From contig JANPLD010000110.1 in assembly GCA_031426355.1 (NCBI GenBank), forward strand, positions 1 to 33,951: DNA of 33,951 nt, written 5' to 3'. Below the pieces are notes generated by a model. It ran no database searches, was not told where the DNA came from, and was given only the letters and a program-made list of their open reading frames with translations. Each line of letters starts with the position of its first letter. Within the stretch, counting starts at the first letter, position 1. The stretch comes from JANPLD01 sp031426355. GTDB taxonomy: Bacteria; Pseudomonadota; Alphaproteobacteria; Rickettsiales; UBA8987. Of the stretch, positions 7,816-15,969 are shown piece by piece. Both the position numbers and the translations under genes were made by a program.

Positions 7816-9348
7816 TTAAGCCTCCAGTAATGCCAGTTTACTGTATGTATTAAGCCTCTCATAAATAACATTTTCAATATCTTCAGGTATTATACCCCGC
7901 AATAAATTTTTCAGGGAGTTTACATCATTAGTCCCATCAAGAAGCGGCAATAATTTTTTATCTATTTCATTAACGCTTGTTACCTCATGATTTAATGCAG
8001 AAACCCATTTCTGGTGCTGTGCCTGATATCTGGCTAATTTAAACGCTACAGGCTTTTTAGAAACTTCCACAATATAAGTTCCTTCATCCATATGCAGGAA
8101 TATCCCCCATGCAAATATAGACCTGAATATATTAGGATATAATATCTGTGATATAGCTTTCTCGTCTATCTGACCCTTAACCTTATATTTTTTCGCTTTC
8201 TCAATTATAAGTTCTACAATCTTCTGTAATTTAACAGGCTTATTCTTCTGTTCTGAGAATACTTCAAAGGTTAATATCATTATGATATTCCCGGTAGTTG
8301 TGCTCATGCCGTTCGGTAATTTAAATGTAAGTGGCGCGCCGGAATTATAATCGTAATTCTTTAATTCTTCCGGCATTATAAACCTGCTGGTGAAGTATCT
8401 ATCAGAGATCACTTCCTGCAAAACATTCCGCTTAATATTTACTTCTTTATGACAGAGCAGGGTAGAGCGGAATCTACGGTTAGAGATAAAATCTATATAT
8501 TGCTCCCTGCGGATAATATTTCCTGCGGTAGATAAAATCTTTACCGTTTCAAGTGGATAGTGATCAATCATCATCGTGCTTAAATTCGTTTCGCACAGAT
8601 ATTGTAAACCTTCACTTTCTGCAATTTCCATAAACTGGTGGAAATAGAACTGTATGTTACTTTCTTCCAGATATTCATGTAGCAGATACCAGTCAGATTC
8701 GTTTTCTGTTACTTTAATTTCGTGCTCTATCACCTGTTTGTAATAATTATCATCAAATGTTTTATGCCCGTTTTTTATGAAGTGTAACAACTCTCTCGCC
8801 TGAGCAGCTTTCACGGTCGGGTCTGTAAAATTCTGCGTATGGTATTTCATCATTTCCCGTGCCGCATTAGAAGTGCTCCAGCCCGGTAAAGTATTATAAC
8901 TTATGTAAGCTATACCATTCTCAGAAAGATTATTTTTGCATATCTCCATTATCTTCTTCTGCAGGTCTTTTGTAACCCATGAAAAAACACCATGAACTAT
9001 TATATAATCAAACTTTCCATCTGCTTCGCTGATATTAGTTATTGATCTGCACTGGAGCTTAAGGTTTTTTATACCAACCTCATCAATGATCTTTTGCCCT
9101 TCTTCTATTTGTACCGGCGAAAGGTCAATTCCTATACATTCACTATTTGGATAAGTTGCCGCAATAGCGATTATATTATTCCCGCCAGCGCAACCAAGTT
9201 CCAGTATCCTCGCTTTATCTGGTGCAACCGTATCAACACCGAATATCCATGCGCATGACCTCACAAAAGCCGGGCTGGTCTCATGCAGAGTATAGCTTAC
9301 ATAAGGCACTTCATCATAAGGGTTCTGGGCGGGTAGGGCTGTATTCAT
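7816..9348 (-). CDS. Methyltransferase with regulatory domain, rickettsial PKMT-like
   Basis: A 510-residue protein. The N-terminal class I SAM-binding fold has motif I ILELGCAGGNN (about 48-58) and the acidic D75 in CIGIDLSPVQIEEGQ, and a later FDYIIVHGVFSWV. The NPYDEVPYVSYTLHETSPA opening, the YNTLPGW stretch and a long C-terminal region of about 300 residues match the MethyTransf_Reg architecture. That architecture is shared with the protein-lysine methyltransferases that modify outer membrane protein B in Rickettsia (about 530-550 residues). By analogy it may methylate lysines on a surface protein; candidates in this window are the RTX protein or the 17-kDa antigen, but this is speculation. 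It is divergent from argG across 155 bases, with a second methyltransferase coupled behind it. Confidence 0.72.
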   Translation of the reverse strand: MNTALPAQNPYDEVPYVSYTLHETSPAFVRSCAWIFGVDTVAPDKARILELGCAGGNNIIAIAATYPNSECIGIDLSPVQIEEGQKIIDEVGIKNLKLQCRSITNISEADGKFDYIIVHGVFSWVTKDLQKKIMEICKNNLSENGIAYISYNTLPGWSTSNAAREMMKYHTQNFTDPTVKAAQARELLHFIKNGHKTFDDNYYKQVIEHEIKVTENESDWYLLHEYLEESNIQFYFHQFMEIAESEGLQYLCETNLSTMMIDHYPLETVKILSTAGNIIRREQYIDFISNRRFRSTLLCHKEVNIKRNVLQEVISDRYFTSRFIMPEELKNYDYNSGAPLTFKLPNGMSTTTGNIIMILTFEVFSEQKNKPVKLQKIVELIIEKAKKYKVKGQIDEKAISQILYPNIFRSIFAWGIFLHMDEGTYIVEVSKKPVAFKLARYQAQHQKWVSALNHEVTSVNEIDKKLLPLLDGTNDVNSLKNLLRGIIPEDIENVIYERLNTYSKLALLEA

Positions 9349-9503
9349 GGGTTTTTCAAATGTTAAGCCATGAATTTATATAATTATGCTGATAAAGAAA
9401 TGAAAATATTAGGCTTTTAGGATATTGCCATATTTCTCAAAAATCATTGCCCTTTTATGAAATCGGTTTATTAAAGCCTGAAAAATCAACTCTTTAGAAA
9501 ATC

Positions 9504-10721
9504 ATGTCTAAAAAACAAAACATCAAAAAAGCGGTTCTGGCCTATTCAGGCGGTCTCGATACATCAGTCATTCTTAAGTGGCTGCAAGATGAATATGCCT
9601 GTGAAGTAGTAACTTTCACCGCAGATATTGGCCAGGAAGATGATTTTTCACAAGTACGTAGCAAAGCAGGCCAATTCGGCGTTAAAGAGATATTCATTGA
9701 TGATCTTAAAGAGGAATTCGTGCGTGATTACGTATTCCCAATGTTTCGTGCCAATACGGTCTACGAAGGCAAATACCTTCTTGGAACTTCTATTGCCCGC
9801 CCGTTAATTGCAAAAAGGCAAATCGAGATCGCTAAGCAAACTGGCGCAGATGCTGTTTCCCACGGTGCCACAGGTAAGGGTAATGATCAGGTTCGTTTTG
9901 AAATTGGTTATTACGGATTAATGCCGGAAATAAAAATTATAGCCCCATGGCGTGAATGGGACTTAAATTCCCGTACCAAACTTCTGGAATATGCCCGCAA
10001 GAATAATATTCCTGTTCCTGCATCAAAAGAAAATGAACCCCCATATTCAATGGATGCAAACCTCCTCCATATTTCATATGAAGGCAAAGCCCTTGAAGAC
10101 CCGGAAAATGCTTATGATCCTTCAATGCTGATACGCACCGTACCCGCAGAAAAGGCACCTGATAAAGCAACGATTATTGAGATCGAATTTGAAAAAGGTG
10201 ATCCGGTTTCAATAAACGGTGAAAAACTTTCTCCTGCAAAATTACTAACAAAACTTAACCAGCTTGGTGGTGCCAACGGTATTGGCGTAATTGACCTTGT
10301 TGAGAATCGTTACGTCGGTATGAAATCTCGCGGTATATATGAAACCCCAGGCGGTACAATACTTCTCGAAGCGCATCGTGCTATTGAATCTATTACCCTT
10401 GATAGGGAAGTAGCTCACCTTAAAGATGAGTTAATGCCTCGCTATGCAAACCTTATTTATTGCGGTTACTGGTGGTCTCCGGAACGCAAAATGCTTCAGG
10501 CCGCGATTGATGAAAGCCAGCAATATGTTAATGGAACTGTTACCCTTAAGCTTTATAAAGGTTCAGTCAATGCTATTGGCAGGAAATCAAAAGATTCCCT
10601 CTATTCAATGGCTCACGTGACTTTTGAGGAAGATGAAGTTTACAACCAGCGCGATGCTGAAGGTTTCATTAAACTGAATGCTTTACGCCTCAGGCTCGGT
10701 GCGAAAAGGAACAAGTTTTAA
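9504..10721 (+). CDS. argG: Argininosuccinate synthase
   Basis: 405 residues, the usual length. The enzyme joins citrulline and aspartate using ATP to give argininosuccinate, the penultimate step of arginine synthesis, in the cytosol. The ATP-binding PP-loop AYSGGLDTSVILKWL is at residues 13-27. Other family signatures are ADIGQEDDF, GTSIARPLIAKRQIEIA, SHGATGKGNDQVRFE, GVIDLVENRYVGMKSRGIYETPGG and NGTVTLKLYKGS. The start is the ATG at 9504, fixed by the conserved N-terminus. It stands alone: argH is not next to it. A TTGCCC/TATTAA pair lies upstream in the 155-base divergent spacer but is a weak promoter candidate. Confidence 0.97.
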   Translation: MSKKQNIKKAVLAYSGGLDTSVILKWLQDEYACEVVTFTADIGQEDDFSQVRSKAGQFGVKEIFIDDLKEEFVRDYVFPMFRANTVYEGKYLLGTSIARPLIAKRQIEIAKQTGADAVSHGATGKGNDQVRFEIGYYGLMPEIKIIAPWREWDLNSRTKLLEYARKNNIPVPASKENEPPYSMDANLLHISYEGKALEDPENAYDPSMLIRTVPAEKAPDKATIIEIEFEKGDPVSINGEKLSPAKLLTKLNQLGGANGIGVIDLVENRYVGMKSRGIYETPGGTILLEAHRAIESITLDREVAHLKDELMPRYANLIYCGYWWSPERKMLQAAIDESQQYVNGTVTLKLYKGSVNAIGRKSKDSLYSMAHVTFEEDEVYNQRDAEGFIKLNALRLRLGAKRNKF

Positions 10722-10773
10722 CATTAGTTAAAATAGTTCTTTGTTCTAAGCTGTTTTTTAGTATTGGTAGAAC

Positions 10774-11415
10774 ATGTCTAATTCCTTACTTGAAAAATTC
10801 TTCCGTTTTGGCGCCAAAATTATCGTGCGCACTATGTATTCGTGTGATTTTAAAGGCTTTGAGGAAAACATTCCTAAATCTGGTGGAGCGCTTATAATCG
10901 CAAACCATGTTTCCTATATGGATGGCCTTATACTTAATTGCGCCAGCCCGCGCCCTTTGCGCTTTATTATAGATGAAGATATTTATAATCTTCCAGTGGT
11001 CAATTATTTCATGAAAATGGATAAAGCAATACCTGTAAAAGCCAGCAAGGATTCCGTAAGATCAATGATAGAAAAAGTTACCGAAGCTATAAATCATGGC
11101 GATTTGGTTGCAATATTCCCTGAGGGCCAGATAACCTATTCAGGAAATCTCTCCCGCTTTAAATTCGGCATAGAGTGGCTTCTTAAAGAAAATAAGGTAG
11201 ATGTTATCCCTGTTATACTTGAAGGTCTATGGGGCAGCATGTTCAGCCGTAAATATCTAGATCCTAAATATCGTTTCAAATTCATACCAAGATATTTCCG
11301 CAAAAAGATCAAAGCTATATGCGGAAAGCCTATAGCCCATGAAAAAGCCACGATCAATTATATGCAAAGGCAGATGATGAAGATGATGGCCGAGGTTACA
11401 ATAGGCGGTCAGTGA
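10774..11415 (+). CDS. PlsC-type 1-acyl-glycerol-3-phosphate acyltransferase
   Basis: 213 residues. The catalytic HxxxxD motif is at 45-50 in ANHVSYMDG, and the glycerol-phosphate-binding block reads IFPEGQITYSG (about 114-124). Domain size and the RFKFGIEWLLKENKVDVIPVILEG block fit the lysophosphatidic acid acyltransferase superfamily. It would acylate a lysophospholipid at the inner membrane. The sequence is closer to the acyltransferase domain found in Aas-like proteins than to canonical PlsC, so re-acylation of lyso-lipids is an alternative. It follows argG by 52 bases and precedes fabD, another lipid gene. The start is the ATG at 10774 without a strong ribosome-binding site. Confidence 0.85.
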   Translation: MSNSLLEKFFRFGAKIIVRTMYSCDFKGFEENIPKSGGALIIANHVSYMDGLILNCASPRPLRFIIDEDIYNLPVVNYFMKMDKAIPVKASKDSVRSMIEKVTEAINHGDLVAIFPEGQITYSGNLSRFKFGIEWLLKENKVDVIPVILEGLWGSMFSRKYLDPKYRFKFIPRYFRKKIKAICGKPIAHEKATINYMQRQMMKMMAEVTIGGQ

Positions 11416-11471
11416 TTGCTTGAATAATTGGTATCAAAAGCTATAAGGTTTTTCATTCAATAAAATAAAAA

Positions 11472-12422
11472 ATGAAAATGGCTAAAATATTCGTATTTCC
11501 GGGGCAGGGTTCACAGGTAGTAGGTATGGGTAAAGATTTTTATGATAATTTCCTTGAGGTGAAGGAAGTTTTTCAGGAAGTTGATAATGCCTTAAGCCAG
11601 AATCTATCAAAGATAATTTTTGAAGGACCAATGGAATCCCTTACTTTAACTGAAAACACTCAGCCTGCTTTAATGGCAGTTTCCATGGCGATTCTGCGAG
11701 TCATCAAAAAACAGTCAGGTAAAACACTTCCTGAATTCTGTAATTATGTTGCTGGCCACTCCCTTGGTGAATATACGGCGCTTTGTGCTGCCGGAAGTTT
11801 TTCACTCACTGATTGCGCTAAACTTTTAAAGCTTCGTGGCTCATCCATGCAGGAAGCAGTTCCTGCTGGCAAAGGCGCAATGGCAGCAGTGATAGGGCTG
11901 GATTTTGCAGCAGTTGAAAATTTAGTTAAGCAGGCGCATACTTCTGAAGAACCTTGCGAGATAGCCAACGACAATTCTGATGGTCAGGTTGTTATAAGCG
12001 GATCTGTCGCCGGTATTGATAAAGCGGAACCTATAGCAAAAGAACTCGGTGCCAAAAGGTTTTTAAAACTTCCAGTATCAGCTCCGTTCCACTCCTCCTT
12101 AATGAAGCCCGCTCAGGAAATAATGAAGAACGCCCTTGGTGAAGCAACTGTTAACAGGCCATCAGTTCCTGTACTGGCGAATGTTACTGCAAAAATAACT
12201 GATGATGCTCATGAAATAAGAAAATTACTTACCGAGCAAGTTACTGGCAGAGTTCGTTGGAGGGAATCAGTTGAATATATGGCGAAAGAACTTGGCATCG
12301 TTAAAGCAACTGAAATAGGCGCTGGCAAAGTTCTCTCAGGTCTTATAAAAAGAGGCGCAAAAGATATCGAAACTGGTAATATTGAGAAAGTAACAGATTT
12401 AGAAAACTTCTTAAAATCATAA
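11472..12422 (+). CDS. fabD: Malonyl-CoA:ACP transacylase
   Basis: 316 residues. It moves malonyl groups from CoA to acyl carrier protein for fatty acid synthesis. The active-site serine is S97 in GHSLGEY, the substrate-binding arginine is R122 in KLRGSSMQ, and the catalytic histidine is H207 in APFHSSLM. The N-terminal FPGQGSQ oxyanion motif is also present. Two in-frame ATGs lie six bases apart at 11472 and 11478; the second gives the more typical MAKIF start. No fabG or acpP follows, so the usual fab cluster is broken up here. The gene ends seven bases before mgtE. Confidence 0.96.
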   Translation: MKMAKIFVFPGQGSQVVGMGKDFYDNFLEVKEVFQEVDNALSQNLSKIIFEGPMESLTLTENTQPALMAVSMAILRVIKKQSGKTLPEFCNYVAGHSLGEYTALCAAGSFSLTDCAKLLKLRGSSMQEAVPAGKGAMAAVIGLDFAAVENLVKQAHTSEEPCEIANDNSDGQVVISGSVAGIDKAEPIAKELGAKRFLKLPVSAPFHSSLMKPAQEIMKNALGEATVNRPSVPVLANVTAKITDDAHEIRKLLTEQVTGRVRWRESVEYMAKELGIVKATEIGAGKVLSGLIKRGAKDIETGNIEKVTDLENFLKS

Positions 12423-12429
12423 TTCAGTA

Positions 12430-13794
12430 ATGAGCTTAACTCAGGAAAATAAACCGGATTACAGTGATGAGGATATTCAGCTGCCTATACTTATTGCCCT
12501 TAAGGAAGATGATATAGAGGGCCTGCGTGAACTCCTTGTTGATAAGCACGCTTCAGATATTGCCGAGCTTCTCAACCTTTGTGATTATGGCGACCGTTCT
12601 AAGATAATCGCGGTTCTTGGTGAGTTTGATCCAGAAACCCTTACATATCTTGATTCTGATGTTAAGGATCAGATAGTTTCCATAATAGGTTCTAAAGGTT
12701 CTGCCGAAGCGATCGAAGAACTTGATTCTGATGACGCCGTCCAAATCGTGCAGGATCTTACCGAAGAGAAAATGGAAGAGATACTTGAAGCTCTTTCTGA
12801 TGAAAAACGTCTCGAAGTCGAAGACGCACTTGCGTATCCTGAAGAATCGGCTGGCCGTTTAGCAAATAAGCAATTCGTTACCATCCATGAAGATGCAACC
12901 GTTGGCGATACCATAGATGTAATGCGTGCCAGTGATGATCTTCCACAGGATTTTTACACAATTTTCGTAGTCGATGAAAAAGATCACCCCACTCATTATG
13001 TCCCGCTTAGCCGAATTATGAGAAGCCAGAGAGATATTAAGATCGTTGACCTCATGCAGGAAATAATAAAAGCTATACCTGTTGAGACAGATCAGGAGGA
13101 AGTAGCAAACACCTTCCAGAAATATGGCCTTATTTCTGCGCCCGTTGTAAATCAGTTCGGTAAAATGATCGGTGTTATTACGGTCGATGATATCGCGTAC
13201 GTTATTAAAGAAGAGGTAGAAGAAGATATTTTAAACCTCGTAGGTTTAAATTCTGAAACTGATATCTTAGGCTCCGTTGTTAAAAAATTCAGTAACAGGA
13301 TCCCATGGCTTTTCTTGAATCTCGGCACAGCATTTACGGCCTCGTTCATTATTGCGTACTTTGAAGGTTCCATAGAAAAGCTTGTAGCGCTCGCCGCACT
13401 TATGCCTATAGTTGCTTCTATGAGCGGTAATTGCGGCACCCAGATATTAACCGTAACAGTCCGCGCCCTCGCCACCAAGGAACTTGGCGCAAATAATTTC
13501 TTCAAAGTTCTGCGAAGGGAAATAGTAAGTTCATTCCTTATCAGCTTAGCTTTAGGTTCAGCGGTATTCTTAGTAAGTTACCTGATGTACCAGAATAGCC
13601 ATTTAAGCGGTGTTATCTTCATCTCAGTTATTTTAACATTCTTATTAGCCTCCTTATGCGGCGCTTCAATTCCGGTAGTAATGCAAAAGCTGGGATATGA
13701 CCCCGCCGTTGCTTCTTCCATACTTCTTACGGCAGTCACTGATATCAGTTCATTTTTTATCTTCTTAGGTCTGGCTACAATTCTTGTTATTTAA
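12430..13794 (+). CDS. mgtE: Magnesium transporter MgtE
   Basis: 454 residues, standard length. The acidic N-terminal MgtE_N helical domain (about 20-135) is followed by two CBS domains (about 145-200 and 205-262), which together sense cytosolic magnesium. The membrane domain of about five helices runs from roughly 290 to 454. It carries the conserved pore-lining segment PIVASMSGNCGTQ (326-338) and a terminal AVTDISSFFIFLGLA. It acts as a magnesium-gated channel in the inner membrane. It begins seven bases after fabD and may be co-transcribed with it. A 73-base AT-rich spacer separates it from fliQ. Confidence 0.96.
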   Translation: MSLTQENKPDYSDEDIQLPILIALKEDDIEGLRELLVDKHASDIAELLNLCDYGDRSKIIAVLGEFDPETLTYLDSDVKDQIVSIIGSKGSAEAIEELDSDDAVQIVQDLTEEKMEEILEALSDEKRLEVEDALAYPEESAGRLANKQFVTIHEDATVGDTIDVMRASDDLPQDFYTIFVVDEKDHPTHYVPLSRIMRSQRDIKIVDLMQEIIKAIPVETDQEEVANTFQKYGLISAPVVNQFGKMIGVITVDDIAYVIKEEVEEDILNLVGLNSETDILGSVVKKFSNRIPWLFLNLGTAFTASFIIAYFEGSIEKLVALAALMPIVASMSGNCGTQILTVTVRALATKELGANNFFKVLRREIVSSFLISLALGSAVFLVSYLMYQNSHLSGVIFISVILTFLLASLCGASIPVVMQKLGYDPAVASSILLTAVTDISSFFIFLGLATILVI

Positions 13795-13867
13795 TGTGCT
13801 ATCTAAATTTTTATTGTAAGAAAAATTCTTAATCGTATCATCCAGCAATTATCATTCAGTATTATAA

Positions 13868-14140
13868 ATGGAAACCAATGAAGTTATAGAGATCTGCCGC
13901 GAATCGGTTTTTGTTTTGCTTAAAATGGCGCTCCCTTTGATGTTAGTCGCGTTGGTGATTGGTCTTATAATTTCTTTATTTCAGGCACTCACGCAGATAC
14001 AGGAGATGACCTTATCTTTCGTTCCAAAAATACTTGCTATCTTTCTTGTGCTTATTCTTGCCTTGCCTTTTATGTTCAATACGCTTGAAGATTTCACACA
14101 AAGCCTGATGAAGCGTATTGTTAATATGGATGAAGATTAA
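13868..14140 (+). CDS. fliQ: Flagellar type III export protein FliQ
   Basis: 90 residues, typical for FliQ (about 89). Two hydrophobic hairpins cover residues about 15-38 and 50-75. The family signature is the LVIGLIISLFQALTQIQEMT stretch, followed by LSFVPKI. FliQ forms, with FliP and FliR, the helical export gate of the flagellar secretion apparatus in the inner membrane. The type III secretion homolog SctS/EscS is an alternative, but the sequence is closer to FliQ. No other flagellar or injectisome gene is in the window; neighbours are mgtE and aroE. Confidence 0.92.
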   Translation: METNEVIEICRESVFVLLKMALPLMLVALVIGLIISLFQALTQIQEMTLSFVPKILAIFLVLILALPFMFNTLEDFTQSLMKRIVNMDED

Positions 14141-14151
14141 TTATTTTTAAT

Positions 14152-15096
14152 ATGAAAAAAGCCTGCGTAATCGGATACCCTATTTCCCACTCACTTTCTC
14201 CAACCATTCATAATTACTGGTTAAAGAAATATAATATCGAAGGTGAGTATACTGCTGTTGAAGTAAAGCCTGAAGAGCTTGAAAATTTTATCCTGAAGCT
14301 TGATAAAAATGGTTACCGCGGGTGTAATATAACCCTTCCACATAAGGAAAGAGCGTTTGAGATAGTTTCAAAGAACACTAAAGTTGTAAACACGGAAGAT
14401 GAATATTTACCTTCTCAGGTTGCCCGTTTTATGGGAGCAGTAAATACTATAGTAGTAGATGAAAATAAAAACCTTGTTGCAACTAACACTGATTTTTTAG
14501 GATTTGCCCGTAACTTAATCGAGAACGCCCCTGATTTTGATTACCAGCGTTCAGTCGCCCTAATACTCGGCGCAGGTGGAGCAGGGAAGGCAATAGCATT
14601 CGCACTAGCCTCCATGCAAATCGCGGGTCTGGTAATCACCAACCGTACCCGTGAAAAAGCCGAAGAGATAAGAAATATAATGATAAATAATTTCAGCTTC
14701 CCCGCAGATAATATTCAGGTAGTTGATTGGGAAATGCGCGAAGATGTCCTCCCTCATTGCAATATAGTAGTTAATACCACTTCCCTTGGAATGGTTAAAA
14801 AAATGGAAGTTGGAAGCGGGAAGTTAGAAGAAAAAAATACTTCAAACTTCAAACCTCAAACTTCAAACTATATAAACCTCTCAAAGCTCTATCCCAACTC
14901 CCTCGTTACAGATATAGTCTATAATCCCCTTGAAACCAACCTGCTCAAACAGGCTAAAGAACTTGGCCATATAACTGTTGATGGCCTTGGAATGCTTCTC
15001 CACCAAGCCGCTCCCGGCTTTGAAGGCTGGTTCGGAAAAAAACCTGTAGTTGATAGAGAGTTAAGGGAGGCTGTTCTGCAGAAGTTCAAAGCTTAA
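14152..15096 (+). CDS. aroE: Shikimate dehydrogenase with in-frame palindromic insert
   Basis: 314 residues, longer than the usual 270-285. It reduces 3-dehydroshikimate with NADPH in aromatic amino acid synthesis. The substrate site has SHSLSPTIHN and the catalytic K65 (NITLPHK) with D114 (NTDFLGF). The NADP fold reads LGAGGAGKA (139-147). The C-terminus keeps DIVYNPLETNLLKQA and GLGMLLHQAAPGFEGWFG. Between the conserved VNTTSLGM and the DIVYNPL motif lies an extra stretch of some 20 residues (about 218-239), encoded by a palindromic heptamer element. It falls in a loop region where family members vary, so the enzyme could stay functional. The gene starts 11 bases after the fliQ stop and probably shares its transcript. 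Confidence 0.94.
   Translation: MKKACVIGYPISHSLSPTIHNYWLKKYNIEGEYTAVEVKPEELENFILKLDKNGYRGCNITLPHKERAFEIVSKNTKVVNTEDEYLPSQVARFMGAVNTIVVDENKNLVATNTDFLGFARNLIENAPDFDYQRSVALILGAGGAGKAIAFALASMQIAGLVITNRTREKAEEIRNIMINNFSFPADNIQVVDWEMREDVLPHCNIVVNTTSLGMVKKMEVGSGKLEEKNTSNFKPQTSNYINLSKLYPNSLVTDIVYNPLETNLLKQAKELGHITVDGLGMLLHQAAPGFEGWFGKKPVVDRELREAVLQKFKA
14804..14868. repeat. Palindromic heptamer element inside aroE
   Basis: The left arm 14804-14830 and right arm 14840-14866 are imperfect inverted repeats (20 of 27 positions complementary) with a 9-base A-rich loop. Each arm is made of four 7-base units: the left is tggaagt, tggaagc, gggaagt, tagaaga; the right is ttcaaac, ttcaaac, ctcaaac, ttcaaac. 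The element keeps the aroE frame open. It resembles in concept the Rickettsia and Wolbachia palindromic elements, which insert in frame into genes, though I cannot say it belongs to a named family. Confidence 0.8.
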
Positions 15097-15156
15097 TTTT
15101 CTATTGAAAACCCTGCCTAATTGCCTATATTCCCACCAAAAAACTAGGGATTGCAA

Positions 15157-15960
15157 TTGGTTGAGGCTGATAATACATATCTGGTAAACAAGCATAAAGA
15201 GTTTTCTGAAAAATACTCTGAGCTTGAAGCTGAAGAATTAATAGCGGCAATTGATGCTGAGCTTCACCATTCTGATTCCAAATTCATGGTTCCGCACCCG
15301 CATTTATATGCATTCTCATCTTTCGGTTCATGGTCGGCCTTGCTTCTTCATATGATAGCTCAGGTAAATCCTAATATACCTGTCATATTCCTCGAAACAG
15401 GCAAACATTTTGCAGAAACCCTGAAATATGCTGAAAATATAACCAAAGCGGTAGGTTTAAGAAACCTTATTCCGCTTTATCCGGATACAAAAATATTAAC
15501 TAATGTTGATGCAGATGGCGAGCTTTGGAAATCAAATGTCAATCGTTGCTGCTGGATACGCAAAGTCGAGCCGTTAGACAGATACATTGATGAAAACCTT
15601 GATCTTCAAGCCATAATAACTGGCCGCCGCGCCTATCAGACCAAAGAACGCCAAGGGTTACAAAAGATTGAACTTGATGATAAAGGCAAAATCCGTATAA
15701 ATCCTCTGGCTTTCTGGAGTAAGGATAAGATCAAGGAAGAGTTTAAGCGCCGCGGGCTATTTAATCATCCGCTTGTGGAGCAGGGCTATCCTTCCATAGG
15801 TTGCGCGCCATGTACGCGCCAGGTGCATCCTGGTGAGGATGAACGCGCCGGTAGATGGGCACACGTAGTTGATATGAGTGCTGATGGCAATATTGCTTCT
15901 CAGAAAGAGGAGTGTGGTATTCACTTAACTAAAAAAGAAACTCAGGATTGGGTGATATAA
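15157..15960 (+). CDS. cysH: Assimilatory APS/PAPS reductase, [4Fe-4S] type
   Basis: 267 residues from a TTG at 15157. An in-frame TTG at 15151 directly abuts the AGGGA ribosome-binding site (15146-15150), so the later one, six bases away, fits better. The enzyme reduces adenylyl sulfate (or its 3'-phosphate) to sulfite with thioredoxin. The paired cysteines CC (131-132) and CAPC (216, 219) are the Fe-S ligands diagnostic of APS reductases and absent from E. coli-type PAPS reductase. The catalytic Cys253 is in EECGIH near the C-terminus. ETGKHF and the PP-loop-like SSFGSWSA are also present; the usual acidic residue in the latter (SFGA[ED]SA) is Trp59. It leads the sulfate cluster, followed by an unrelated membrane gene and cysD. 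Confidence 0.93.
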   Translation: MVEADNTYLVNKHKEFSEKYSELEAEELIAAIDAELHHSDSKFMVPHPHLYAFSSFGSWSALLLHMIAQVNPNIPVIFLETGKHFAETLKYAENITKAVGLRNLIPLYPDTKILTNVDADGELWKSNVNRCCWIRKVEPLDRYIDENLDLQAIITGRRAYQTKERQGLQKIELDDKGKIRINPLAFWSKDKIKEEFKRRGLFNHPLVEQGYPSIGCAPCTRQVHPGEDERAGRWAHVVDMSADGNIASQKEECGIHLTKKETQDWVI

Positions 15961-15969
15961 GCATTTTTT

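Noticed and set aside
9349..9503. Divergent methyltransferase/argG spacer as an arginine riboswitch or leader peptide gene
   Set aside because: Only AT-rich sequence with weak promoter-like hexamers; no convincing structured element or short leader frame seen.
13806..13827. AATTTTT/AAAAATT inverted repeat after mgtE as a terminator
   Set aside because: All A/T pairs with no GC stem and no following T-run; chance expectation is high in this DNA.
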